This document shows, piece after piece, positions 53,384 through 62,406 of a stretch of 64,000 bases of DNA (positions are counted from its first letter, which is position 1; every line of letters begins with the position of its first letter). The position numbers were made by a program, and so were the translations under genes. The stretch is from Kribbella steppae (GTDB taxonomy: Bacteria > Actinomycetota > Actinomycetes > Propionibacteriales > Kribbellaceae). The DNA lies in assembly GCF_004342025.1 (NCBI RefSeq), contig NZ_SLWN01000001.1:834788-898787 (forward strand). Direction: 5' to 3'. A model generated the notes under the pieces. It was given only the letters and a program-made list of their open reading frames with translations, ran no database searches and had not been told where the DNA came from.

Positions 53384-54578
53384 CGGGGTCCGGGAGGGTT
53401 TGGAGGGTGCGGAGGGGTGAGAGCAGCCCGATGAGGGTGGCTCCGAGCATTGCGGTGGTGGAGACGACGAGGGTGGGGCGGAGGCCCATGGTGGTAGCCA
53501 GGAGGCCGGAGGTCAGTGCGCCCACGGACTGACCTCCGATCACCAGGGTGCGCCAGGTGGCACTGACTTGAGCTAGTTGGTGGGGTGCGACGAGGGACTG
53601 GCGCAGGGTGCGTTGCGGTACGGCGAACAGCGACATGCCGAGGCCCGCGAACGCCTGCCCCAGAAAGATCAACGGTGCGAAGCCGACTGCAAGAGCCGCT
53701 CCAGTGAGGGACGCGATGAACTGCCCGGTGAGGTAGCCGCGGCCGATGCCCACCCATCGGATCCACGCGGGTGCGACGAGCGAGCCGGTAACAGCGGCCA
53801 CACCGAAGGCCGTGATCGCCACACCGACCAGCGCAGGCGCCCATTGCAGCTCGCGGACCAGGTACAGAACGATCAGCGGACCCTGCAACGAGCCGGCGAT
53901 CGCACCGACCGTCGCAGACACCGCCAGCGGCGCCAGGATGGGACTGCCGAACATCGCCCGCAGTCCACCGGTCAGCTGTACCTCCGACCGCTCCACCGAT
54001 GCACGCGGAGGCTCACGGATCAGGTACGACGCCACCGCCGACACGACGTAAGACACCGCATCGAAGAGGATCGCGAACGGTGCAGTCACCAACTGCACCA
54101 GCAGGCCCGCCACCGACGGTCCCGCCGTAGACGCGACGTTCACGTTGAGCAGGTGCGCGCTGTTCGCCCGGATGAGGTCGTCACGCGGTACGAGCGCCGG
54201 CAGCAACGTCATCGACGCCGTCTCCGACAGCAACGTCAGCACACCAGTCAGCACAGCCACCACGTACAGCTGCCACATCTGCAACGCCCCGACAGCAGCC
54301 GCCAGTGGGATGCACCCGAGCAGTACGGCGCGCCCGACGTCCGTCACCACCAGCACGCGCCGCAGCGACCACCGGTCCACCCAGACACCCGCAGGCAACC
54401 CGAACGCCAGATGCGGGAGCACAGTCAGCGCCGCCAATACGCCCATGTCCACAGCCGACGCGTCGAGCGTGACCACGGCGACCAGCGGTAGCGCGACGGT
54501 GGTGATCGCACTGCCCGACGCGGAGACCAGCTGCCCGACCCACAGCTTTCTGAACTCACCCCTGACGACCCAAGCCAT
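53358..54578 (-). CDS. MFS transporter (MFS_3, enterobactin exporter-like)
   Basis: The 406-residue protein has about twelve membrane segments and the cytoplasmic loop GVWVDRWSLRRVLVVTD (near residue 62), which is the motif A of major facilitator exporters. Such proteins pump out drugs or siderophores. The start at 54578 gives the standard N-terminus (MAWVVRGEFRKLWVGQL); an upstream GTG would add a spurious 32 residues. It is convergent with the kinase gene and overlaps it by 26 bp. Confidence 0.9.
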   Translation of the reverse strand: MAWVVRGEFRKLWVGQLVSASGSAITTVALPLVAVVTLDASAVDMGVLAALTVLPHLAFGLPAGVWVDRWSLRRVLVVTDVGRAVLLGCIPLAAAVGALQMWQLYVVAVLTGVLTLLSETASMTLLPALVPRDDLIRANSAHLLNVNVASTAGPSVAGLLVQLVTAPFAILFDAVSYVVSAVASYLIREPPRASVERSEVQLTGGLRAMFGSPILAPLAVSATVGAIAGSLQGPLIVLYLVRELQWAPALVGVAITAFGVAAVTGSLVAPAWIRWVGIGRGYLTGQFIASLTGAALAVGFAPLIFLGQAFAGLGMSLFAVPQRTLRQSLVAPHQLAQVSATWRTLVIGGQSVGALTSGLLATTMGLRPTLVVSTTAMLGATLIGLLSPLRTLQTLPDPVSPQLGAR

Positions 54579-54753
54579 AGCGAGCAACCTGTCACTGAGA
54601 AGAGTCGTCCGACCACGCCTGTTCGCCCCCAGCGGAGCGTGTTCACTGCCCGCGAACTGGTCCAGACCATGCACACTTCCGTTACCGGTGGTTACTGGCT
54701 AAGGTGCCGCCCTGTGTCGAGGGCGCGCTGGGGAGTGCGCCAAGGGGGTTCCT

Positions 54754-56652
54754 GTGGTCAGGTTGCGGGTCAAGGTGGCCGCGGTCGCCTGTGCGTTCGT
54801 GCTGGTACCGGTGGTGGCGAGTCAGGTGATGGCCGCCGATCCGCCGGAGCACCTGGGCGTGGGCGTACCGGTCGCCAACCGAACAGCCACGGCACAGGTC
54901 GGCGATGTCGGCCTGTCCGGCGCACGGGTGGTCACAACAGACCTGGTCGATCACACCCTCTGGGAGACCAGCAACAACGGCACGACCTGGACCGCGACGG
55001 GCGGCTCCAACGACACCAAGCCCTTCCAACTCGAGGGCTCGAGCCTGCTGAGCTTCCAAGCAGGCTCGGCCAAGGTCAACGGCCTCACCTTCCCTGCGGC
55101 CGACGAGGTGATCCTGGGCAAGGGCGGCAAGCTCGTCTCCCACCGCACCCCGAACGCAGCCACGGCAGAGGTGTACGACGTAGCAACCAAGACCAAGGCG
55201 GCCGACTTCGCACCGCCGTTCGCCATGTCCGACTCGACCGTCTGGAAGATCACCGAGCCCGGCCACCTGACCGGCAAGGACCTCACCACAGGCACGGTCA
55301 AGACCGTCCTGGTCGCCAGTGCGTGCACAGTCGGACCGGACCGCGTCAACGGTCGCTGGGCGCTGCTCAGCGGCTGCAACCAGGTCGTTGACGTGAAGGG
55401 CCCAGAAGCCCCGCGCAACCTCACCGTCGCGGCCGACTCCCAGCTCGGCAACGGCTTCACGGTCCAGAAGACCACCGACCAGGACCTGCTCGTCACTGAC
55501 CTCAACGACCAAGGACTCGGTCAGCGCCGCTACGGACCGGTCCGCGGCACCCCCGCCAGCTTCCGCGCCGACGGTTCCGGCCTGGCCAAGATCGTGTACG
55601 CCGACCCGGACTCGAAACCGCGCGTGATCACGCTGAGCTGGCTCACCGGGGACCCGCAGCAGCGACCGGACACCGTCGCGCCAGTACTGTCCAGCGCGTC
55701 GGCGGGCGACCGGATCCGCGACAACACGAGCCTGTCGTTCGAGTGGGCGTTCACCGACCCGCAGGACCCCAACTCCCCCGCGACCGGCGTCGACTCGTAC
55801 GACCTGCGCATCCAACAGCGGCCTAACCGCACCTCGCCGTACGGCGCCTGGAACCAGGTCCCCTCGTGGCAGGGTCTGAAGACGACCGGCGCCAGCTACA
55901 CCGCACCGATCGGCACCGACACGTGCTGGCAGGTCAGGGCGCGCGACTACGCGGGCAACCTCAGCGCGTGGAGTACGTCGTACTGCAGTGAGGTCGATGG
56001 GACCGCGCCGTCGCTGGTCACGCTGCGGATCGGCGACCGGGTCGCGGTGACCGCACCCGTCACCTTCCGCTGGGCCTACAAGGACGACACCGACGTGGCG
56101 TCGTACGACGTCGTCTACAAGGTCGCCGCGCCGGGCGTTGCCCTGGGCAAGTGGATCTACCCGCCAACCTGGCAGAACACCAAGATCACGTCGATCTCCT
56201 GGACACCCCGGCTGGGCTGGGACGAGTGCTTCCTGGTCCGCTCCCGCGACTACCTCGGCAATCTGTCCGCCTGGTCGCCGCAGATCTGCAGCGTCGTGCC
56301 CCAGGACGACCGCGCCCTGACGTCGGCCGGGTCCGTCACCCGCTCCACCAGCACGCTCGCGTTCCAGGGCACCACCTCGATCCTCAAGGCGAACGGCGCC
56401 TACCTGACCAAGGCGACCGAGGCTGGCGCCCGGATCGCGCTGGTCGCCATCCACGGCCCGGGCCAGGGCCGCGTCGACGTCTACCACGCCAACATCAAGA
56501 TCGGCACAGTCTCACTGGCAGCCACCACCACAGCCCGGAAGGTGACCTACCTTCCGATCACCCCGTTCCGGACCGGCGCGGTCAAGATCGTGTCCACCTC
56601 GACCGCCCCGGCCACCATCGACGGCATCGCGTTCCTCAGGGTCAATCCCTAG
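54754..56652 (+). CDS. Secreted protein with two Ig/FN3-like repeats, function unknown
   Basis: The 632-residue protein has a Sec signal peptide (cleavage near residue 27, VMAAD). The first 300 residues form a beta-rich region without a clear family and with a few cysteine-containing loops. Two beta-sandwich repeats follow (about 310-410 and 415-520), each ending in a CWQVRARDYAGNLSAWS-like signature (second copy CFLVRSRDYLGNLSAWS). A C-terminal domain (about 530-632) completes it. It is exported and probably binds a surface or polysaccharide; no catalytic motif is seen. The start is a GTG at 54754. Confidence 0.78.
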   Translation: MVRLRVKVAAVACAFVLVPVVASQVMAADPPEHLGVGVPVANRTATAQVGDVGLSGARVVTTDLVDHTLWETSNNGTTWTATGGSNDTKPFQLEGSSLLSFQAGSAKVNGLTFPAADEVILGKGGKLVSHRTPNAATAEVYDVATKTKAADFAPPFAMSDSTVWKITEPGHLTGKDLTTGTVKTVLVASACTVGPDRVNGRWALLSGCNQVVDVKGPEAPRNLTVAADSQLGNGFTVQKTTDQDLLVTDLNDQGLGQRRYGPVRGTPASFRADGSGLAKIVYADPDSKPRVITLSWLTGDPQQRPDTVAPVLSSASAGDRIRDNTSLSFEWAFTDPQDPNSPATGVDSYDLRIQQRPNRTSPYGAWNQVPSWQGLKTTGASYTAPIGTDTCWQVRARDYAGNLSAWSTSYCSEVDGTAPSLVTLRIGDRVAVTAPVTFRWAYKDDTDVASYDVVYKVAAPGVALGKWIYPPTWQNTKITSISWTPRLGWDECFLVRSRDYLGNLSAWSPQICSVVPQDDRALTSAGSVTRSTSTLAFQGTTSILKANGAYLTKATEAGARIALVAIHGPGQGRVDVYHANIKIGTVSLAATTTARKVTYLPITPFRTGAVKIVSTSTAPATIDGIAFLRVNP

Positions 56653-56677
56653 ACCTATCGCGATCCGTAATGGCTGT

Positions 56678-56707
56678 GACCCCCGTCACCGCGTGGTGGC
56701 GGGGGTC
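56678..56707 (+). terminator. Terminator after the secreted protein
   Basis: A 13-bp stem with one wobble (56678-56690 and 56695-56707) and a GCGT tetraloop lies 25 bp past the stop. Confidence 0.8.
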
Positions 56708-56828
56708 GCCTATTGCGACACGAGGTAATTCATCACCAAGGAATGGAATTCGAAAGACAAGCGCTTACCCGTAGGCGATACTGGAAAGTGCGCCGTTTTC
56801 CGGTCGCGACCCTCCTTCTACGCCAAGC

Positions 56829-58643
56829 ATGATGGGAAGTGCGCCCGTCCAGATGCCGTCAGAAAGACCTGCCCAAGCGCCGTCGATTGCAGCCCCTACC
56901 ACCCGAGCACCCGAACGCAGCCGCAACCTCTGGCGGCTCCGCCCCTATCTCAGACCGCACAAGTGGCGCCTGGCGGTGATGTTCTCCACCGCCATGCTGG
57001 GCGTCGGGGTCAGCCTGACCGTCCCACTCGTCACCCGCGCCATCATCGATGGTCCGGTCACCCGTCGCGAACTCGACCTGCTGGTTCCCCTCGCTCTCCT
57101 CGCCCTCGGCCTCAGCATCAGCGAAGTACTGCTGGTCTGGGTCCGCCGCTGGGCCCAGTCCCGGACGGTCAGTGACCTCGAGGCCACGCTCCGGCACGAC
57201 CTCTACGTCCGGTTGCAGTCCCTCCCGATGGAGTTCCACACCCGCTGGCAGAGTGGCCAGCTACTCTCCCGCGTCACCACCGATCTGTCCACCATTCGCC
57301 GGTTCATGGGCTTCGGCCTGCTGTTCCTGGTGATGAACATCCTCCAACTGGCGGTCGTCACCGCCCTGCTGCTGCGGCTGTACTGGCCGCTCGGCGTCGT
57401 CGTCCTGGCGGCGGCGGTGCCGATCATCGTGGTGTCGCTGAAGTTCGAGCGCAAGTACCTGGTGATCTCGCGCCAGGTCCAGGACCAGCAGGGCGACCTG
57501 GCCACCCAGATCGAGGAGTCCGCGCTCGGTTTCAGGGTGATCAAGGCGTTCGGCCGGCGTCAGCACGTCCAGCGGCAGTTCGACGACGGCGCGGTCTCCC
57601 TCTACGACACCTCGGTCGCGAAGGTCCGGCTGGCGTCGAGGTTCTGGAGCTTCCTCGGCGTGATCCCGAACCTGACCCTGGTGATCGTGCTGCTGCTCGG
57701 CGCGCTCGCCGTCGGCCGGCAAGCGATCACGCTCGGCACGCTGGTCGCGTTCATCACGCTCATGCTGTCGCTGATCTGGCCGGTCACCTCACTCGGCGCC
57801 ATCCTGGCGATGGCGCAGGAGTCGATGACCGCGGCGGACCGGATCAGCGAGATCCTGGACACCTGGTCCACCATCCAGTCCGGCGATGAGGAGCTGAAGC
57901 ACCCGCGCGGCCACCTGCGGTTCGAGAACGTCAGCTTCCGGTTCTCACCCGACTCCCCCGAGATCCTGCACGACGTCAACCTCGACCTCACCCCCGGTAC
58001 GACGCTCGCCCTCGTCGGTGCGACCGGGTCCGGCAAGACCACCCTGACCGCACTGGTGCCGCGCCTGTACGACGTGACCGGTGGGCGCATCACCATCGAC
58101 GGGCACGACCTGCGCGACCTGACCCTGCAGTCGTTGCGCGGCGCGGTCGCCTCCGCCTTCGACGACCCGACGCTGTTCTCGATGAGCGTCCGGGAGAACC
58201 TCACTCTCGGCCGGCCGGACGCGAGCGAGGCCGATATCGAGCAGGCGCTCCAGGTCGCCCAGGCCGAGTTCGTCAAGGACCTGCCGTGGGGCCTGGAAAC
58301 CCGGGTCGGCGAGCAGGGCATGTCGCTGTCCGGTGGCCAACGGCAACGACTCGCACTGGCCCGGGCCGTGCTCGCCAAGCCCGCGGTCCTGGTCCTCGAC
58401 GACACGCTGTCGGCACTCGACGTCCACACCGAGGCGCTGGTCGAGGAGGCGCTGCGCAACGTGCTCGCCGACACCACCGGCATCGTGGTGGCACACCGCG
58501 CGTCGACGGTGATGCTGGCCGACAAGGTCGCCCTGTTGCAGAACGGGACGATCACCCACGTCGGCACGCATCACGAGCTGCTCACCGACGTCCCGGCGTA
58601 CCGGCTGCTGCTCGCGGCCGAGGAAGAGGAGGTGCACGCATGA
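56829..58643 (+). CDS. ABC exporter half-transporter, degenerate-site subunit
   Basis: The 604-residue protein has an N-terminal six-helix ABC type I exporter domain (about 40-330) and a nucleotide-binding domain with Walker A GATGSGKTT (near residue 397), signature LSGGQRQ (near 500) and Walker B VLVLDDTLSALD. The usual catalytic glutamate after Walker B is an aspartate here, as in the degenerate-site half of heterodimeric exporters (BmrC/TM287 type). The H-loop is VAHRAS. Together with the next gene it should form a lipid or drug exporter. The N-terminal 35 residues are Pro/Ala-rich. Confidence 0.93.
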   Translation: MMGSAPVQMPSERPAQAPSIAAPTTRAPERSRNLWRLRPYLRPHKWRLAVMFSTAMLGVGVSLTVPLVTRAIIDGPVTRRELDLLVPLALLALGLSISEVLLVWVRRWAQSRTVSDLEATLRHDLYVRLQSLPMEFHTRWQSGQLLSRVTTDLSTIRRFMGFGLLFLVMNILQLAVVTALLLRLYWPLGVVVLAAAVPIIVVSLKFERKYLVISRQVQDQQGDLATQIEESALGFRVIKAFGRRQHVQRQFDDGAVSLYDTSVAKVRLASRFWSFLGVIPNLTLVIVLLLGALAVGRQAITLGTLVAFITLMLSLIWPVTSLGAILAMAQESMTAADRISEILDTWSTIQSGDEELKHPRGHLRFENVSFRFSPDSPEILHDVNLDLTPGTTLALVGATGSGKTTLTALVPRLYDVTGGRITIDGHDLRDLTLQSLRGAVASAFDDPTLFSMSVRENLTLGRPDASEADIEQALQVAQAEFVKDLPWGLETRVGEQGMSLSGGQRQRLALARAVLAKPAVLVLDDTLSALDVHTEALVEEALRNVLADTTGIVVAHRASTVMLADKVALLQNGTITHVGTHHELLTDVPAYRLLLAAEEEEVHA

Positions 58644-58762
58644 CTGTGCTCATGGCGACGCCTCCGGCGCCGCGGGTCATGAGGCTCGACTCCCGGCCTT
58701 CCCTCGTCACTCCAGTCGCTGCGCTCCCTGCGCTCCTCAGTCCAGGCCGGGAGGCCTCATGA
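58640..58762 (+). CDS. Possible 40-residue ORF joining the two ABC genes
   Basis: An ATG at 58640 overlaps the first ABC stop as ATGA and the frame ends at 58762, where its stop overlaps the second ABC start as ATGA. The peptide (starts MTVLMATPPAPRVMRLD, ends LLSPGREAS) has no recognised domain. Most of it is encoded by the palindromic element at 58677-58762. It may serve to carry ribosomes across the palindrome, or be an accident. Confidence 0.35.
   Translation: MTVLMATPPAPRVMRLDSRPSLVTPVAALPALLSPGREAS
58677..58762. repeat. Palindromic element between the ABC genes, covering the second start
   Basis: Left arm 58677-58699 (TCATGAGGC, four extra bases, CTCCCGGCCT) pairs with right arm 58744-58762 (AGGCCGGGAGGCCTCATGA). 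The right arm holds the ribosome site GGGAGG and the ATG of the second ABC gene, so the hairpin would hide its start. The inner 44 bases contain a repeated CTGCGCTCC motif. It may be an intergenic mobile repeat or a translational switch. Confidence 0.65.
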
Positions 58763-60630
58763 CCACGACCCAGCAGACACCTCCGAAGGCTGAGACCGAG
58801 GAGGAGCGGCCGGCCGAGGAATCCTGGCGGGGGTACTTCGACGACGAGGGCGACCGGGAGCTGACGCGGGCGACGACCATCCGGCTGAAGGAGGATTCCC
58901 GCAAGCTGCTCGGCGAGCTGCTCCGCCCGCACCACAAGATGATCTGGGTGCTGGTGGCGATCGTCATCGTCGAGAACGGCGCCCGGCTCGCGGTGCCGTA
59001 CCTGGTCCACCTCGGCATCGACAACGGCATCCCGCCGATCCTGGCCGGTGAGGGTGCGACGACCCTGATCACCGTCGTGAGCACCGTGTTCGCGATGGCG
59101 TTGCTGCAGGCGTTCGCGCGGCAGCTGTTCCTGATGCGATCCGGGAAACTCGGCCAGACCATCCTGCTCGGCCTGCGCCGCCGGGTGTTCGACCACTTCC
59201 AGCGGCTCAGCCCGTCATTCCACGACAAGTACACCTCCGGCCGGGTGATCTCCCGGATGACCTCGGACGTCGGCGTCATCGACGAGATGCTGGCGAACGG
59301 GTTCGATGGCCTGGTCACGGCGCTGCTGACCTTGATCGGTACGGCGATCCTGCTGCTGACGCTGGACTTCAAGCTCGGGTTGCTGGCGCTGCTGTCGTTC
59401 CCGGCCCTGATCCTGATCACCGCCTGGTTCCGGCGCCGGTCCGCCGTCGTCTACCGCCAGACCCGCGAGGCCGTCGTACTCGTCATCGTGCACTTCGTCG
59501 AGTCGATGACCGGGATCCGCGCGGTGCAGGCGTTCCGCCGGGAGCCGCGCAACGAGGAGATCTTCCATGGTGTCAACGACCGGTACCGGGCGGCGAACCT
59601 GGAGTCGTTCCGGCTGAACGCGATCTTCATGCCGTCGATCAAGGGCGTCGGCAACATCACCATCGTCGCGATCCTGGCCTACGGCGGTTACCAGGCCTAC
59701 CACGGGCACGTGACGGTCGGTGTGCTGACCGCGTTCCTGCTGTACCTGCGGCAGTTCTTCGAGCCGCTGCAGGACATCTCGCAGTTCTACAACACCTTCC
59801 TGTCCGCGAGTGCGGCGCTGGAGAAGCTGTCCGGTGTGCTCAACGAGAAGCCCGACGTACCGGAGCCGGTCAAGCCGGCGCGTCCCGGTAAGGCCCGCGG
59901 GCACCTCGAGCTGCGCAACGTGCGGTTCCAGTACGTCGACGGCGTACCGGTACTGCCAGGCCTCGACCTGGACGTGCCGGCCGGTCAGACCCTCGCCCTG
60001 GTCGGTACGACGGGTGCAGGTAAGACCACCATCGCCAAGCTGGTGGCACGGTTCTACGACCCGACCAGCGGTCACGTGCTGCTGGACGGGACCGACCTGC
60101 GTGATTTCACCGAGGACGACCTGCGTGAGCGGGTGGTGATGGTGACCCAGGAGAACTTCCTGTTCACCGGCACGGTCGCGGACAACATCCGGTTCGGCAA
60201 GCCGAGCGCCACGCTGGACGAGGTGGTCGAGGCGGCCAAGGTGATCGGCGCGCACGACTTCATCATGGCGTTGCCGGAGGGCTACGAGACACAGGTGGAG
60301 AAGCGCGGCAGCCGGCTGTCCGCCGGCCAGCGGCAGCTGGTCGCGTTCGCCCGGGCGTTCCTCGCGGATCCCGCCGTACTGATCCTCGACGAGGCGACGT
60401 CCAGCCTGGATATCCCCAGCGAGCGGCTGATCCAGCGCGCGCTGCGGACCATCCTGGCCGACCGTACGGCGATCGTGATCGCGCACCGGCTGTCCACGGT
60501 GGAGACCGCGGATCGCGTGCTGGTGCTCGAATACGGCCGGATCATCGAGGACGGCGCACCCACCGACCTGGTCACCACCGGAGGCCACTACTCCGGCCTC
60601 CACCAGGCCTGGGAAGACTCCCTGGCCTGA
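58759..60630 (+). CDS. ABC exporter half-transporter, catalytic-site subunit
   Basis: The 623-residue protein has the exporter membrane domain (about 60-350) and a nucleotide-binding domain with Walker A GTTGAGKTT (near residue 416), Walker B LILDEATSSLD with the catalytic Glu (near 541) and H-loop IAHRLS. Its signature is LSAGQRQ instead of LSGGQ. Together with the previous gene it forms a heterodimer with one full and one degenerate ATP site. Substrate unknown; drug or lipid export is usual. A strong terminator follows. Confidence 0.94.
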   Translation: MTTTQQTPPKAETEEERPAEESWRGYFDDEGDRELTRATTIRLKEDSRKLLGELLRPHHKMIWVLVAIVIVENGARLAVPYLVHLGIDNGIPPILAGEGATTLITVVSTVFAMALLQAFARQLFLMRSGKLGQTILLGLRRRVFDHFQRLSPSFHDKYTSGRVISRMTSDVGVIDEMLANGFDGLVTALLTLIGTAILLLTLDFKLGLLALLSFPALILITAWFRRRSAVVYRQTREAVVLVIVHFVESMTGIRAVQAFRREPRNEEIFHGVNDRYRAANLESFRLNAIFMPSIKGVGNITIVAILAYGGYQAYHGHVTVGVLTAFLLYLRQFFEPLQDISQFYNTFLSASAALEKLSGVLNEKPDVPEPVKPARPGKARGHLELRNVRFQYVDGVPVLPGLDLDVPAGQTLALVGTTGAGKTTIAKLVARFYDPTSGHVLLDGTDLRDFTEDDLRERVVMVTQENFLFTGTVADNIRFGKPSATLDEVVEAAKVIGAHDFIMALPEGYETQVEKRGSRLSAGQRQLVAFARAFLADPAVLILDEATSSLDIPSERLIQRALRTILADRTAIVIAHRLSTVETADRVLVLEYGRIIEDGAPTDLVTTGGHYSGLHQAWEDSLA

Positions 60631-60642
60631 GCCAACGTGGAG

Positions 60643-60677
60643 GTGGGCGCGTGGGTTGGTCTGACCCACGCGCCCAC
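60643..60677 (+). terminator. Terminator after the ABC exporter operon
   Basis: A perfect 14-bp stem (60643-60656 and 60664-60677) with a 7-base loop starts 13 bp after the stop. Confidence 0.85.
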
Positions 60678-60751
60678 TCTGCGCGCTCCTCCCTGGGCAC
60701 GGAGACGGGTACTGGAAATGCTGTGGCGGTGGCCGGCCCAAGGGTGACAAG

Positions 60752-61261
60752 GTGACGCGTATGCCCGAAGTCGTGCTACCGCTGACGGTGAGAGACCTGA
60801 CTGCCGAGGACCTGCATCCGGGCTTCTCCGGGTGGTCAGCGACCTATCGTCAGGGCACATTCACCGCGCTCGACCGGGCGAAGCGCGGCGAGGTCGACTT
60901 CCTCGCAGTCTGTCCGCCCTCGGGTATTCCGGTGGCGACCGGCGGGGTCGACTACGCCAAGCCCTCGGGTATCCCAGTGCTGTGGCAGCTTTCGGTTGAT
61001 GCGCCGCTGCGTTCCTGTGGCATTGGAACGGTCCTTGTCCGCGCCTTGGAGCAGCGGATCCGCGGACGCGGCCTCACCTGGGCCGAACTGGGAGTGGACG
61101 AGAACGAGTCACGCCCGCGCGCACTCTATGAACGCCTCGGCTACGTCGTCACCGGCCGCGAGCCCGGATCCTGGGACCAGGAGGCGCCGGACGGCACAGT
61201 CACCCGCTACGAAACGATGATCACGGTCATGCGCAAGCAACTTGCCTGGACCTCTGCCTAA
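60752..61261 (+). CDS. GNAT-family N-acetyltransferase
   Basis: The 169-residue protein has the GNAT acetyl-CoA site near residue 84 (LRSCGIGTVLVRALEQRI, in which SCGIGT is a variant of the usual RGxGxG loop) and the following ELGVDENESRPRALYERLGY motif (near residue 111). It acetylates an amine, peptide or antibiotic; the substrate cannot be told. The start is taken as the GTG at 60752 with AAGGG upstream; an in-frame ATG at 60761 is equally possible. Confidence 0.87.
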   Translation: MTRMPEVVLPLTVRDLTAEDLHPGFSGWSATYRQGTFTALDRAKRGEVDFLAVCPPSGIPVATGGVDYAKPSGIPVLWQLSVDAPLRSCGIGTVLVRALEQRIRGRGLTWAELGVDENESRPRALYERLGYVVTGREPGSWDQEAPDGTVTRYETMITVMRKQLAWTSA

Positions 61262-61307
61262 GAGCTCGCACATCGGATCGATCTACGCCTGCAAGGCAGG
61301 CGGCTGC

Positions 61308-61330
61308 CGCCCGGGCAGTTCGCCCGGGCG
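61308..61330. terminator. Bidirectional terminator candidate
   Basis: A perfect 9-bp stem CGCCCGGGC (61308-61316 and 61322-61330) with a 5-base loop lies between the convergent acetyltransferase and the small Arg-rich ORF. A 6-bp hairpin lies just before it near 61287. Confidence 0.6.
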
Positions 61331-61374
61331 CGTGGGAAAGCGGTCCGCTGTTCGGGGCCACTCGCTGTGAGCCG

Positions 61375-61446
61375 TTACCTGCGGCGGGAGACACGCCGCG
61401 CGGTGCGGCGCCCGGTCCGGCGCGCGACCCTGCGTGATCCAAGCAT
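61375..61446 (-). CDS. 23-residue arginine-rich peptide
   Basis: An ATG at 61446 has an excellent ribosome site (GGGAGGAGGAG, 5-6 bp upstream). The 23-codon frame (starts MLGSRRVARRTGRRTA, ends VSRRR) has eleven arginines and stops at TAA, rare in this GC-rich genome. It follows the DUF6325-like gene by 43 bp on the same strand. Neighbours of DUF6325 genes elsewhere often encode longer basic peptides that start similarly and then continue into a membrane helix, so this may be a short form or a truncation. Function unknown. Confidence 0.55.
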   Translation of the reverse strand: MLGSRRVARRTGRRTARRVSRRR

Positions 61447-61489
61447 CGGTTCTCCTCCTCCCTGTGCGGTGGCGAATGACGGCGCTCGG

Positions 61490-62038
61490 TCAGCGTGCGG
61501 CGCCCGCAGTTTCCATCTCGTGCAGTTCCTTGGCTTCCTCAGCCGATACCAGCCCGATCTCGATGAGGTCCAGTGGGCTGATGAAACCGTCGCTGATACG
61601 GAACCCCCCGGCCCGGGCAATGGCATCCCGGAGCGGCACTGCCCAGTGGTGCTCCAGCAGGATGAGCGCCGCGGCGGAGTCATTCGGGATCTCCTCGAGC
61701 ACATCCCAGGCCTCCTCGGCGGTGAACGCGCTCACACCGCCCTGCTCGGCAACCGCCTCGGCGCCGGCTTCCGCGCCGGCCACCATGCCCTCCTCGCCCT
61801 CGAAGCCCAGGCCGATGAGCGCCCCGATCTTGCTGCCCAGCTCGATCGCTTCGTCCTCGGACAGGTTGCTGAGATGCTCGGCCTCCAGGTCGCCGTCCGC
61901 GCTCTTGTAGACCGCCAGCGAGTCGATCACGCGGACGGTGTCGCTCTCACGGAGCCGTTCGAGTTCGGCGATGATCTCACCGTGGAATTCAGGGTGCTGG
62001 AATCCCAGCACGATGAGCTGTACAGGTCCGATTGCCAT
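61490..62038 (-). CDS. DUF6325/DUF1269-like protein
   Basis: The 182-residue protein starts MAIGPVQLIVLGF and has an alpha/beta N-terminal half (RVIDSLAVYKSADGDLEA near residue 33), a Gly/Ala-rich middle and a C-terminal HHWAVPLRDAIARAGGFRI segment (near residue 135). This pattern is the DUF6325-type family of actinobacteria (older DUF1269). No function is known; homologues are often near chaperone or stress genes. A GGAGAGGGAGAG tract lies upstream of the ATG at 62038. The Arg-rich mini-ORF follows it. Confidence 0.8.
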   Translation of the reverse strand: MAIGPVQLIVLGFQHPEFHGEIIAELERLRESDTVRVIDSLAVYKSADGDLEAEHLSNLSEDEAIELGSKIGALIGLGFEGEEGMVAGAEAGAEAVAEQGGVSAFTAEEAWDVLEEIPNDSAAALILLEHHWAVPLRDAIARAGGFRISDGFISPLDLIEIGLVSAEEAKELHEMETAGAAR

Positions 62039-62406
62039 GTTCCGCTCTCCCTCTCCTCTCCTGAGCATCCCCGCTCACAGCCGCAAAGTCATCTCGGCTT
62101 GTGGTCCGTGGGTGCTGTCAGGAGGCGTCGATATGCCTGCGCTCCACACTGGTGCGCGCGTCACCTCCACGCGTCATCCACAACGGATGAGCGTGGGGCC
62201 GAACCGGCGGAGCAAGGCCGATCAGCCGCTGCGACCTCGGCCTGCTCATGCTCGAACTCGGCTGAGGTCACGGCCGTGATCCGGCGGCCCGCACCGACCT
62301 GCGGCTTGCGAGGAGAGCCGCTTGGAGTAACGCCTCAGTCACTCCACGTCCACGCGACTCGACCGGGCGGACGATCAGCGGGCGACGAAGGAGCGCGCAG
62401 GTAGAC
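62039..62406. other. 368-bp gap, no gene recognised
   Basis: The gap holds the DUF6325 ribosome site at its left end and otherwise GC-rich sequence without a convincing frame, RNA structure or promoter. Short frames on both strands have no family resemblance. Confidence 0.5.
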
